Shown: positions 5,177-12,588 of the stretch, in pieces
How positions within the stretch are numbered: position 1 is the stretch's first letter
Layout: each line of letters starts with the position of its first letter
Source of the DNA: Parvibaculum sp963975745
Lineage (GTDB): Bacteria; Pseudomonadota; Alphaproteobacteria; Parvibaculales; Parvibaculaceae
NCBI RefSeq assembly: GCF_963975745.1
Contig: NZ_CAXBIB010000005.1
Coordinates: forward strand, 124,001-188,000
Direction of reading: 5' to 3'
Length of the DNA stretch: 64,000 nucleotides
Notes under the pieces: model-generated
Told to the model about the DNA's origin: nothing
The model's input: the letters and a program-made list of their open reading frames with translations, nothing else
Database searches by the model: none
Position numbers and translations under genes: made by a program

Positions 5177-7423
5177 ATGTCCGGCCGTATGGCCGGCAGC
5201 CGCGGAACCCGCATGCCCGTTTTTGCCTTCGACCAGATGCCCCTCTTTCTGCTCGGGCTTGCCGCCGTCCTGTTTCTGGGCGTCGAGGCCTGGCGCCGTG
5301 CCTCGGCGCGCGCCGCCGCGCATCTCGTCGAAATCGAGATACTGCAGGCGCGCATCGAGACGCTGCGCGACGAGAAATGGGAAATCGCCGAACGCGAAAC
5401 GCGACTGGCCGATCTCCTGCGCGCGCAAGGCGACGTCATCATCCGCAAGGATCTGCAGGCCCGCCTGACCTGGGTCAACGATGTCTTCTGCGACACTTTC
5501 GGCAAGACCCGCGCGGAAGTGATCGGCCGTCCATTCCTGCCGGAAGTCCCCGAAGGCGATGCGCCCCGCATGCTGGCGAGTTTCGCCGGCCTTGCGACGC
5601 CGCCCTGGCGCATTCGTTTCGACGAGCGCGTCGTCACGACGCGCGGCCCCCGCTGGATCGCCTGGGAAGAATTCGCCATTCGCGACGATGATGGCAAGCT
5701 GATCGAGATCCAGTCGGTGGGCCGCGACGTCACCGACCGCAAGCAGGCCGAGGAAAGGCTGGCCGAGGCACTGCAGCAGGCGGAAGCGGCCAACCGGGCC
5801 AAGAGCCTCTTCCTCGCCACGATGAGCCATGAAATCCGTACGCCGATGAACGGCGTCATCGGCATGACGCAGCTGCTTCTCGACACCAGCCTGTCGCCGT
5901 CGCAGCGCTCCTATGCCGAAGCGGTGCGCGCCTCCGGCGAGGCGCTGCTCAACATCATCAACGACATTCTCGACTATTCGAAGATCGAGGCGGGCAAGGT
6001 CACGCTCGACGAGGCCCCCTTCGATCCGCGCCATGTGCTCGAAAGCGTGGCCGAGCTGCTGGCGCCGCGCGCCATCGACAAGGGCCTCGAGATCGTCACC
6101 GACATCGCGGTCGCCGTGCCGCGCCGTCTCATCGGCGATGAGGCGCGTATCCGCCAGATCCTGATCAATCTGCTCGGCAATGCGATCAAGTTCACCGGTG
6201 CGGGCGGCGTCGCGCTGCGGCTGTCGCGCGTCGATCCGCATGTCGGCGACCAGGCCGCGTTGCGGCTCGAGATCGAGGACACCGGCATCGGCATGGATCA
6301 GGCGAGCCTTGAGCGCATCTTCGACGATTTCGCCCAGGCCGATCAGACGCATGCGCGGCAATATGAAGGCACGGGTCTCGGTCTCGCCATCACGCGCCGC
6401 CTGGTACTCGCCATGGGCGGCCGCATCGAGGTCGAGAGCACGCGCGGACGGGGTTCGATCTTCCGCGTCCACCTGCCGCTGCGCATTGCCGAAGCCGCAC
6501 CGGGCGTGGCGACGCTGTCGGCACTCGAGGGTTTGCGGGTGCTGATCCTCAACGATCGCCCGCTGCTGCCATCGGCACTGGCCCGTGCGGCGGCCGCCGC
6601 CGGCGCCGAAACGCAACTTGTCGCCGACCGGGCAGCGCTGCTCGAAGCGCTCGGCGCGGCGCCCGCCGATGTCTTCATCTGTCCGTCCGACGGACCGGCC
6701 GGCGACGGCGCATCGCTTGCCGGCGAGGCGCGCCGCCTGCAGCCCGGCATCGGCACGCTGGTCCTGCTGCGCCCGCAGGATCGCGACCGCCTCGATCGTC
6801 TGACCGGGGGCGCTGACGCACCCTTTGACGGCTATCTGGTCCGTCCGGTGCGCGCCGCCTCGCTGCTCGATCGTCTGCGCAGTCTGCGGGTGCGCGGCTG
6901 GGCCGGCAATGTCGGCGCACCCTATGCACCCGATTTCGCGACCGGGGAAGAAGCGCCGGCCGAACCCGCACCGCGCGAGGCCGCCGTCGCGCCGGCTCTC
7001 TCGCTTTGTGTGCTGGTGGCCGAAGACAACGAGATCAATGCGCTGCTGACGCGCACGCTGCTCGAACATACCGGCCACAGCGTGCGGCTGGCCCGCAACG
7101 GCGTCGAAGCCGTGGCCGCGCTCGAGGCCGATGCAGATGACGAAATCGATCTCGTGCTGATGGATCTCCACATGCCGGGCATGGACGGCTTCGAGGCAAC
7201 GGCGCGCATCCGCGCCTTTGACAGCCATCATGCAAGCCTGCCCGTCATCGCCCTGACGGCCAATGCCATGGCCGAGGACCGCCAGGCCTGTCTCGACGCG
7301 GCGATGGACGATTACCTGTCGAAGCCCGTTGCCGCCGATGCGCTCAACAAGGCCCTGGCCGCCTGGGCCGGCCGTCGCTCGGTGCACGGAACGCGTGCTG
7401 GCGAAAAGACGAATCTTGCCTAA
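5177..7423 (+). CDS. Hybrid sensor histidine kinase, PAS-HisKA-HATPase-REC-REC
   Basis: This 748-residue membrane-anchored kinase has one transmembrane segment (about 21-39), a coiled linker (about 45-75) and a PAS domain (about 78-195, ending VGRDVTDRKQAEERL). HisKA carries the phospho-acceptor His218 (MSHEIRTPMNG). The HATPase (about 315-430) has N box NLLGNAIKFT, G1 DTGIGMD and G2 GTGLGLAI. A first receiver (about 455-580) is degenerate: where the phospho-Asp is expected it reads ADVFICPSDGP. A second receiver (about 612-735) is normal, with acidic EDNE and Asp663 in LMDLHMPG. There is no response regulator next to it, so it probably acts through a phosphotransfer protein elsewhere. Signal unknown. 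Confidence 0.92.
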   Translation: MSGRMAGSRGTRMPVFAFDQMPLFLLGLAAVLFLGVEAWRRASARAAAHLVEIEILQARIETLRDEKWEIAERETRLADLLRAQGDVIIRKDLQARLTWVNDVFCDTFGKTRAEVIGRPFLPEVPEGDAPRMLASFAGLATPPWRIRFDERVVTTRGPRWIAWEEFAIRDDDGKLIEIQSVGRDVTDRKQAEERLAEALQQAEAANRAKSLFLATMSHEIRTPMNGVIGMTQLLLDTSLSPSQRSYAEAVRASGEALLNIINDILDYSKIEAGKVTLDEAPFDPRHVLESVAELLAPRAIDKGLEIVTDIAVAVPRRLIGDEARIRQILINLLGNAIKFTGAGGVALRLSRVDPHVGDQAALRLEIEDTGIGMDQASLERIFDDFAQADQTHARQYEGTGLGLAITRRLVLAMGGRIEVESTRGRGSIFRVHLPLRIAEAAPGVATLSALEGLRVLILNDRPLLPSALARAAAAAGAETQLVADRAALLEALGAAPADVFICPSDGPAGDGASLAGEARRLQPGIGTLVLLRPQDRDRLDRLTGGADAPFDGYLVRPVRAASLLDRLRSLRVRGWAGNVGAPYAPDFATGEEAPAEPAPREAAVAPALSLCVLVAEDNEINALLTRTLLEHTGHSVRLARNGVEAVAALEADADDEIDLVLMDLHMPGMDGFEATARIRAFDSHHASLPVIALTANAMAEDRQACLDAAMDDYLSKPVAADALNKALAAWAGRRSVHGTRAGEKTNLA

Positions 7424-7482
7424 AGTGAAGCGCGTTTGCGCCGGATGAGCCGGCGCCGCGGCAACCGGGCGGGAGCGGAGCG

Positions 7483-8910
7483 ATGGCGCTGGCGGGCAGG
7501 GGCGATGGCCGGATGAGCTTCGCCGAATTGTGGAAGGTCTATGCCGAGCCGCGCATCCTGATCATGCTGCTGCTGGGCTTCTCGGCCGGCCTGCCCTATC
7601 TGCTGGTCTTTTCGACGCTGTCGGCCTGGCTGCGCGAGGTCGGCATCACCCGCACCGAAATCGGCCTGCTGAGCTATGTCGGCCTTGCCTACACGATCAA
7701 GTTTCTCTGGGCGCCGCTGCTCGACCGCATTCGTCTGCCCCTGCTCGACCGGCTGCTGGGCAAGCGCCGCGCCTGGATGATCTTCGCGCAGGCCGTGGCC
7801 GCCGGCGCGCTGGTTGTCATCTCGATGAGTGATCCGGCAGCCTCTCTGCTCCCGGTCGTCTTCGGTGCGCTGGTGCTTGCCTTCGCCTCGGCGACCCAGG
7901 ACATTGCGATCGACGCCTGGCGCATCGAGGCGGCATCCGAGGAAAAGCAGGGCGCGATGGCCGCCGTCTATCAGCTCGGCTACCGTTTCGCGCTGATCGG
8001 CTCGGGCGCCGGCGCGCTCTACATCGCCGACTTCGTGTCCTGGCAGGCGGCCTATCTCGCAATGGCGGCGCTGATGCTGGTCGGCATCGGCGCGGCGCTG
8101 CTGGCGCCGCGGCTGCCCGAGATCGAGGCGCCGATCATCGGCGCCGAAGCGATGGCCGAAATCGTGCATCGCTTCCACATGCGCGGTCCGCTCGAGGGGA
8201 TCTTTGCCTGGCTGTACCGCGCGGTCGCCGCGCCCTTTGTCGACTTCTTCGGCCGCTATGGCTGGTGGTCGCTGGCGATGCTGGCCCTGATCGGGCTCTA
8301 CCGGGTGCCCGATTTCGTAATGGGGGTGATGGCCAATCCGCTCTATATCGACATCGGCTTCTCGCTCTCCACCATTGCCACCGTGGTCAAGGTCTATGGC
8401 GTCTGGATGACGATCGCCGGCGCCATTGTCGGCGGTCTGGCGGTGGCCCGTTTCGGTATCCTGCGCACCCTGCTGGTCGGCGCACTGGTCGCGACGCTGA
8501 CCAATCTGGTCTTTGTCTGGCTGGCGATGCGCGGCGCCGATGTCACGGCACTTGCGATCACGATCAGTGCCGAGAATTTTTCCGGCGGTTTCGCCGGCAC
8601 CTGTCTGATCGCCTACATGTCGAGCCTGGTGAACCACCAGTTCGCGGCAACGCAATATGCGCTGTTCAGTTCCGCCTTCGCGCTGCCGGGCAAGCTTTTG
8701 GGCGGCATGTCAGGCGTCATGGTCGACTGGTATGCGCTGCGCCCCGGCATTGCGGAGTTTCTGGTCGGCGCCGCGCCCGGTCTGACGCCCGCCACGGTCG
8801 GCTATGTCCCCTTCTTCATCTCGACCGCGCTGATGGGCGTGCCCGCCATTCTGCTGATTTTGCTGGTGATGGCGCACCGGAGAAAAACAGAAGCAAAAAC
8901 AACGGCGTAG
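7483..8910 (+). CDS. ampG: AmpG-like MFS permease
   Basis: This 475-residue polytopic inner-membrane protein has about 12-14 hydrophobic segments. It follows the AmpG pattern: an early LGFSAGLPYLLVFSTLSAWL, a first cytoplasmic loop with KFLWAPLLDR, and ASATQDIAIDAWRIE. AmpG imports GlcNAc-anhydroMurNAc peptides released during peptidoglycan turnover, for recycling and, where present, beta-lactamase signalling. ATG 7483 follows GGGAGCGGAG; ATG 7513 (MSFAELWKVY) is an alternative start. It is 59 bp after the kinase gene on the same strand and could be cotranscribed. No ampD or ampR is nearby. Confidence 0.85.
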   Translation: MALAGRGDGRMSFAELWKVYAEPRILIMLLLGFSAGLPYLLVFSTLSAWLREVGITRTEIGLLSYVGLAYTIKFLWAPLLDRIRLPLLDRLLGKRRAWMIFAQAVAAGALVVISMSDPAASLLPVVFGALVLAFASATQDIAIDAWRIEAASEEKQGAMAAVYQLGYRFALIGSGAGALYIADFVSWQAAYLAMAALMLVGIGAALLAPRLPEIEAPIIGAEAMAEIVHRFHMRGPLEGIFAWLYRAVAAPFVDFFGRYGWWSLAMLALIGLYRVPDFVMGVMANPLYIDIGFSLSTIATVVKVYGVWMTIAGAIVGGLAVARFGILRTLLVGALVATLTNLVFVWLAMRGADVTALAITISAENFSGGFAGTCLIAYMSSLVNHQFAATQYALFSSAFALPGKLLGGMSGVMVDWYALRPGIAEFLVGAAPGLTPATVGYVPFFISTALMGVPAILLILLVMAHRRKTEAKTTA

Positions 8911-8919
8911 CCCCGACAT

Positions 8920-8936
8920 TTTTGTGTCGCACAAAA
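8920..8936. promoter_or_regulatory. Short perfect inverted repeat after ampG
   Basis: TTTTGTG-TCG-CACAAAA lies 9 bp past the ampG stop. It could be a weak hairpin or a regulator site for the olsB gene. There is no T tract after it. About 50 bp downstream, TATAAT at 8987-8992 is a plausible -10 for olsB; its -35 is unclear. Confidence 0.4.
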
Positions 8937-9108
8937 CCGCGACAAGAAGCCGTCGGCAAATGCGGCTTGCCTTGTGAGCGGCTGTCTATAATGAAAGGAT
9001 GATGACGTGATCGCAGGACGCCCGGCGCACGGCGGCATGTGGTGTCGTGGCGTCATGCCTGCGGGGGGCCGCGGTGAAGTAGAATATCTGGGTGTGGGGT
9101 CCGGAGTG

Positions 9109-10014
9109 ATGCCGACGACAAAAACGGACGAAGGCGGCGGCTCGCCCGGTACGACGGCTGCCCGCTCGGCGGCTGCGGGACTGAGCTACGGCCGCCGCGG
9201 CGATCTCGAGGTGCGTCTGGCCCGTTCGCCGCGCGAGATCGATGCGGCCCAGGCCATTCGCTATCGGGTCTTCTACGAGGAAATGTCGGCGATCCCCGAT
9301 GCCGAGACGCGCGCGCGCCGCCGCGACGCCGACCGCTTCGATGCGATCTGCGACCATCTGCTGGTGCTCGATCACGCGCTGGTCCCGGGCGAAGAGGGGG
9401 AGCAGAAGGGCGAGTCCGAAAGCCTGAAGAAGGTCGTCGGTTGCTACCGCCTGTTGCGTCAGGACGTGGCCGAGCGCCATGGCGGTTTCTACACCGCCGG
9501 CGAATACGACATTGCGCCGCTGCTGGCGCGCCACGCCGATCTCGATTTTCTGGAGCTCGGCCGCTCCTGCGTGTTGAAGCCCTATCGCACCAGGCCGACC
9601 GTCGAGCTGCTCTGGCACGGCATCATGCATTATGTGACGGCGCACAATCTCGATGTGATGTTCGGCTGCGCCAGTTTCGAAGGCACCGATCCGGAAGCGC
9701 TGGCCATGCCGCTTTCCTATCTGCATCATTTCCATGCCGCGCCGCCCGACTGGCACGTGCGCGCCCTTCCCGGATGCTACGAGGAAATGAACCTTATTCC
9801 GAAAGAAGATGTCGATCCGCGCGAGGCGCTGCGCGCCCTGCCGCCCATGATCAAGGGCTATCTCCGGGCCGGCTGCTACATCGGCGAAGGCGCGGTGGTC
9901 GACCGCCAGTTCGGCACCACCGATGTGCTGATCCTCTTTCCGGTCGCGCAGATCTCCGACCGCTATCTGACGAAATTCGGCGCCAAATACGGCACGCCCC
10001 GCGGCGGTGCCTGA
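9109..10014 (+). CDS. olsB: OlsB-like ornithine N-acyltransferase (GNAT fold)
   Basis: OlsB transfers a 3-hydroxyacyl chain from ACP to ornithine, the first step of ornithine-lipid synthesis. Family features here are LEVRLARSPREIDAAQAIRYRVFYEEM near the start, VVGCYRLLR, FLELGRSCVLKPYRTRPTVE with the RSCV acetyl-binding signature, LMFGCASFEGTDP-like VMFGCASFEGTDP, and a C-terminal RAGCYIGEGAVVD. I chose ATG 9109, giving 301 aa, because the family starts near this point and the upstream 34 codons lack conservation and any good ribosome-binding site. The second enzyme, OlsA, is a PlsC-type acyltransferase; the gene at 38443-39315 is a candidate. The gene ends just before a dispersed repeat. Confidence 0.83.
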   Translation: MPTTKTDEGGGSPGTTAARSAAAGLSYGRRGDLEVRLARSPREIDAAQAIRYRVFYEEMSAIPDAETRARRRDADRFDAICDHLLVLDHALVPGEEGEQKGESESLKKVVGCYRLLRQDVAERHGGFYTAGEYDIAPLLARHADLDFLELGRSCVLKPYRTRPTVELLWHGIMHYVTAHNLDVMFGCASFEGTDPEALAMPLSYLHHFHAAPPDWHVRALPGCYEEMNLIPKEDVDPREALRALPPMIKGYLRAGCYIGEGAVVDRQFGTTDVLILFPVAQISDRYLTKFGAKYGTPRGGA

Positions 10015-10021
10015 CGCGACC

Positions 10022-10126
10022 TGGAGCGTTTTCAGCAAAAGTGGCTACCGGTTTTGCGGTTCGAAAACGCGCCAAAACAATGATTTAGAGTCGTTCATCG
10101 TTTCTATGAAACGGTGAACGACTCTA
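10022..10126. repeat. Dispersed intergenic repeat with terminal hairpin, copy 1
   Basis: The first half contains GCGTTTT ... AAAACGC (10026-10070). The second half is a 17-bp stem, GAGTCGTTCATCGTTTC (10088-10104) and its complement (10108-10124) with one G-T pair and loop TAT. A near-identical segment, from AACGCG to CTCTAG, is at 58827-58888. Repeats resembling the first half are common between genes in Rhizobiales. The repeat sits between convergent genes olsB and maeB, and the maeB stop (TAG, 10126-10124) falls in its terminal CTAG. It probably acts as a bidirectional terminator. Confidence 0.85.
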
Positions 10127-12388
10127 GCGGTCGAGATTGTAGGCCGCCAGCGCCGCCATGTTGACGAGATCGGAGACATTCGCCGTCATCGGCACGATCT
10201 GCACCGGCTTTTCGAGGCCGACCAGCAGCGGCCCGATCAGCGTCGACCCGCCCAGCACCCTGAGCAGCTTGGTCGAGATCGACGCGGCATGGATCGCCGG
10301 CATGATCAGCACATTGGCCGCGTCGCTGAGGCGGCAGAACGGATAGAGCGACATCGTCTCGCGATTGAGCGCGACATCGGCCGCCATCTCGCCGTCATAC
10401 TCGAAATTGACGTTCCGCGCGTCGAGAATGCGCACCGCGTCGCGCACGGTCGCCGGCCGCTCATGCGTATGCGTGCCGAAGCTCGAATTGGCGAGCATCG
10501 CCACGCGCGGCTCGTAGCCGAGACGGCGCGCGACTTCGGCGGCCTGCGTCGCGATGTCGGCCAGCTCGTGCGCCGTCGGCATTTCATGGACATTGGTGTC
10601 GGCGACCAGCACCGTGCGGCCGCCCGCCACCACCAGCGTCACGCCGATCGGCTTGCGCCCGTCCACCGCATCGATGACGCGCCGCACATCTTCCAGCGCC
10701 ACCGAATAGGTGCGCGTGACACCGGTCACCATCGCATCGGCATCGCCCCGCTCCAGCATCAGCGCCGAAAAGATGTTGCGGTCGTTGCTGGTCAGCCGGT
10801 GACAGTCGCGATAGAGAAAGCCCTGCCGCTGCAGCTTGTTGTAGAGAAAATCGGCATATTCATCGACTTTCGCCGAGGTCCGCGCATTGCGGATTTCGAG
10901 ATCGGTCTTCGGGTCGAGGCCCATATTGGCCAGCGTCTGACGGATCTGCTCCTCGCGCCCGACCAGGATCGGCAGGCCGAGCCCGTTGTCGCGAAAGGCC
11001 AGCGCGGCGCGGATGACGCGCTCTTCCTCGCCCTCGGCAAAGACGACGCGCTTGGGGTCGCGCCGCACCTTGTCCATGATGACCTGCAGCGTGCCGGCCG
11101 TCGGGTTGAGCCGCGCCGAAAGCCGGTTCTTGTAGGCTTCCATGTCGACGATCGGCAGCCGCGCGACGCCTGAATCCATCGCCGCCTTGGCGACGGCCGG
11201 CGGGATCTCGCGGATCAGGCGCGGATCGAACGGCACCGGAATGATATAGCCGGGCCCGAAGCGCGGGCGCTCGTCTTGATAGGCGGCGGCCACTTCGTCC
11301 GGCACGTCTTCCCGCGCCAGCTTGGCCAGCGCCTGCGCGCAGGCGATCTTCATCTCCTCGTTGATGGCGCTGGCGCGCACGTCGAGCGCCCCGCGGAAGA
11401 TGTAGGGGAAGCCGAGCACATTGTTGACCTGGTTCGGATAGTCCGAACGCCCGGTGGCGATGATCGCATCGTCGCGCACCTGCAGCACTTCTTCGGGTGT
11501 GATCTCGGGATCGGGATTGGCCATCGCGAAGATGATCGGCTTCGGCGCCATCGAGGCGACCATCTTCTGGTTGATCGCGCCCTTGGCCGAAAGGCCGAGA
11601 AAGACGTCGCAGCCGACCATTGCCTCTTCCAGCGTGCGCGCATCGGTCACCGCCGCATGCGCCGACTTCCACTGGTTCATGCCTTCGGTGCGGCCCTTGT
11701 AGATGACGCCCTTGGTGTCGCAGAGGATCGCATTGTCATGCGGCAGCCCCATCGCCTTGATGAGTTCGAGGCAGGCGATGCCGGCCGAGCCCGCGCCATT
11801 GACCACGACCTTGATGTCCTTGATGTCGCGTCCGGTCAGGAACAGAGCGTTGATCAGGCCGGCCGCGGTGATGATCGCGGTGCCGTGCTGGTCGTCATGG
11901 AAAACCGGAATGTCCATCATCTCGCGCAGCCGGCTTTCGATGACGAAGCAGTCCGGCGCCGAGATGTCTTCCAGGTTGATGCCGCCGAAGGAGGGGCCGA
12001 GATAGCGCACCGAATTGACGAAGGCATCGACATCCTTGGTGTCGACCTCGAGATCGATCGAGTCGACATCGGCAAAGCGCTTGAACAGCACCGCCTTGCC
12101 CTCCATCACCGGCTTGGAGGCCAGCGCGCCCAGATCGCCGAGGCCGAGGATCGCCGTGCCGTTGGAGATCACGGCGACGAAATTGCCCTTCGAGGTGTAG
12201 TCATAGGCGGCATCCGGGTTTTCGGCGATGGCGCGCACCGGCGCCGCCACGCCGGGGCTGTAGGCCAGCGAGAGGTCCCGCTGCGTCGCCATCGGCTTGG
12301 TCGCGTTGATTTCGAGTTTCCCGGGCTTGCCCTGGGAATGGAAGAGGAGCGCTTCCTCGTCGGTAAACTGGCGCCGCTTTTTGCTCAT
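10124..12388 (-). CDS. maeB: NADP-dependent malic enzyme with phosphotransacetylase-like domain
   Basis: The enzyme oxidatively decarboxylates malate to pyruvate with NADP. The malic domain (about residues 1-430) has SLAYSPGVAAP, TSKGNFVAVISNGTAILGLGDLG, the metal-site region PVFHDDQHGTAI and the nucleotide fold VVNGAGSAGIA. The C-terminal part (about 430-754) is a phosphotransacetylase-like domain (VVFAEGEEERVIRAA, NVHEMPTAHELADIA), usually catalytically silent and regulatory in MaeB. Length 754 is normal for the two-domain form. Start 12388 (MSKKRRQFTDEEALLFHS) is typical; 40 upstream codons are G/C-rich and unconserved. It faces mutS head to head with about 200 bp between. Confidence 0.95.
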   Translation of the reverse strand: MSKKRRQFTDEEALLFHSQGKPGKLEINATKPMATQRDLSLAYSPGVAAPVRAIAENPDAAYDYTSKGNFVAVISNGTAILGLGDLGALASKPVMEGKAVLFKRFADVDSIDLEVDTKDVDAFVNSVRYLGPSFGGINLEDISAPDCFVIESRLREMMDIPVFHDDQHGTAIITAAGLINALFLTGRDIKDIKVVVNGAGSAGIACLELIKAMGLPHDNAILCDTKGVIYKGRTEGMNQWKSAHAAVTDARTLEEAMVGCDVFLGLSAKGAINQKMVASMAPKPIIFAMANPDPEITPEEVLQVRDDAIIATGRSDYPNQVNNVLGFPYIFRGALDVRASAINEEMKIACAQALAKLAREDVPDEVAAAYQDERPRFGPGYIIPVPFDPRLIREIPPAVAKAAMDSGVARLPIVDMEAYKNRLSARLNPTAGTLQVIMDKVRRDPKRVVFAEGEEERVIRAALAFRDNGLGLPILVGREEQIRQTLANMGLDPKTDLEIRNARTSAKVDEYADFLYNKLQRQGFLYRDCHRLTSNDRNIFSALMLERGDADAMVTGVTRTYSVALEDVRRVIDAVDGRKPIGVTLVVAGGRTVLVADTNVHEMPTAHELADIATQAAEVARRLGYEPRVAMLANSSFGTHTHERPATVRDAVRILDARNVNFEYDGEMAADVALNRETMSLYPFCRLSDAANVLIMPAIHAASISTKLLRVLGGSTLIGPLLVGLEKPVQIVPMTANVSDLVNMAALAAYNLDR

Positions 12389-12588
12389 GCGATCGAACAT
12401 CCGGAATGTCGGGCAGGGCAGGCGCGGAAGGCCGCGCCGGGGAGCGCGCCCCCCCGGGGGGCCTGCCCCGGAAGCCCGCTTTGTAGGCTGGCGACCCGCC
12501 AATAACAAGCCGCCACCGTTGATTCGGCCCGATTTTCGGCCGCGCCGCCCCTTTCCTGCGGGTGGTCCGCGCTCTAGTCTCGGCCCCC

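Noticed and set aside
5141..7387. 748-residue minus-strand frame
   Set aside because: Antisense to the hybrid histidine kinase; no recognisable protein features.
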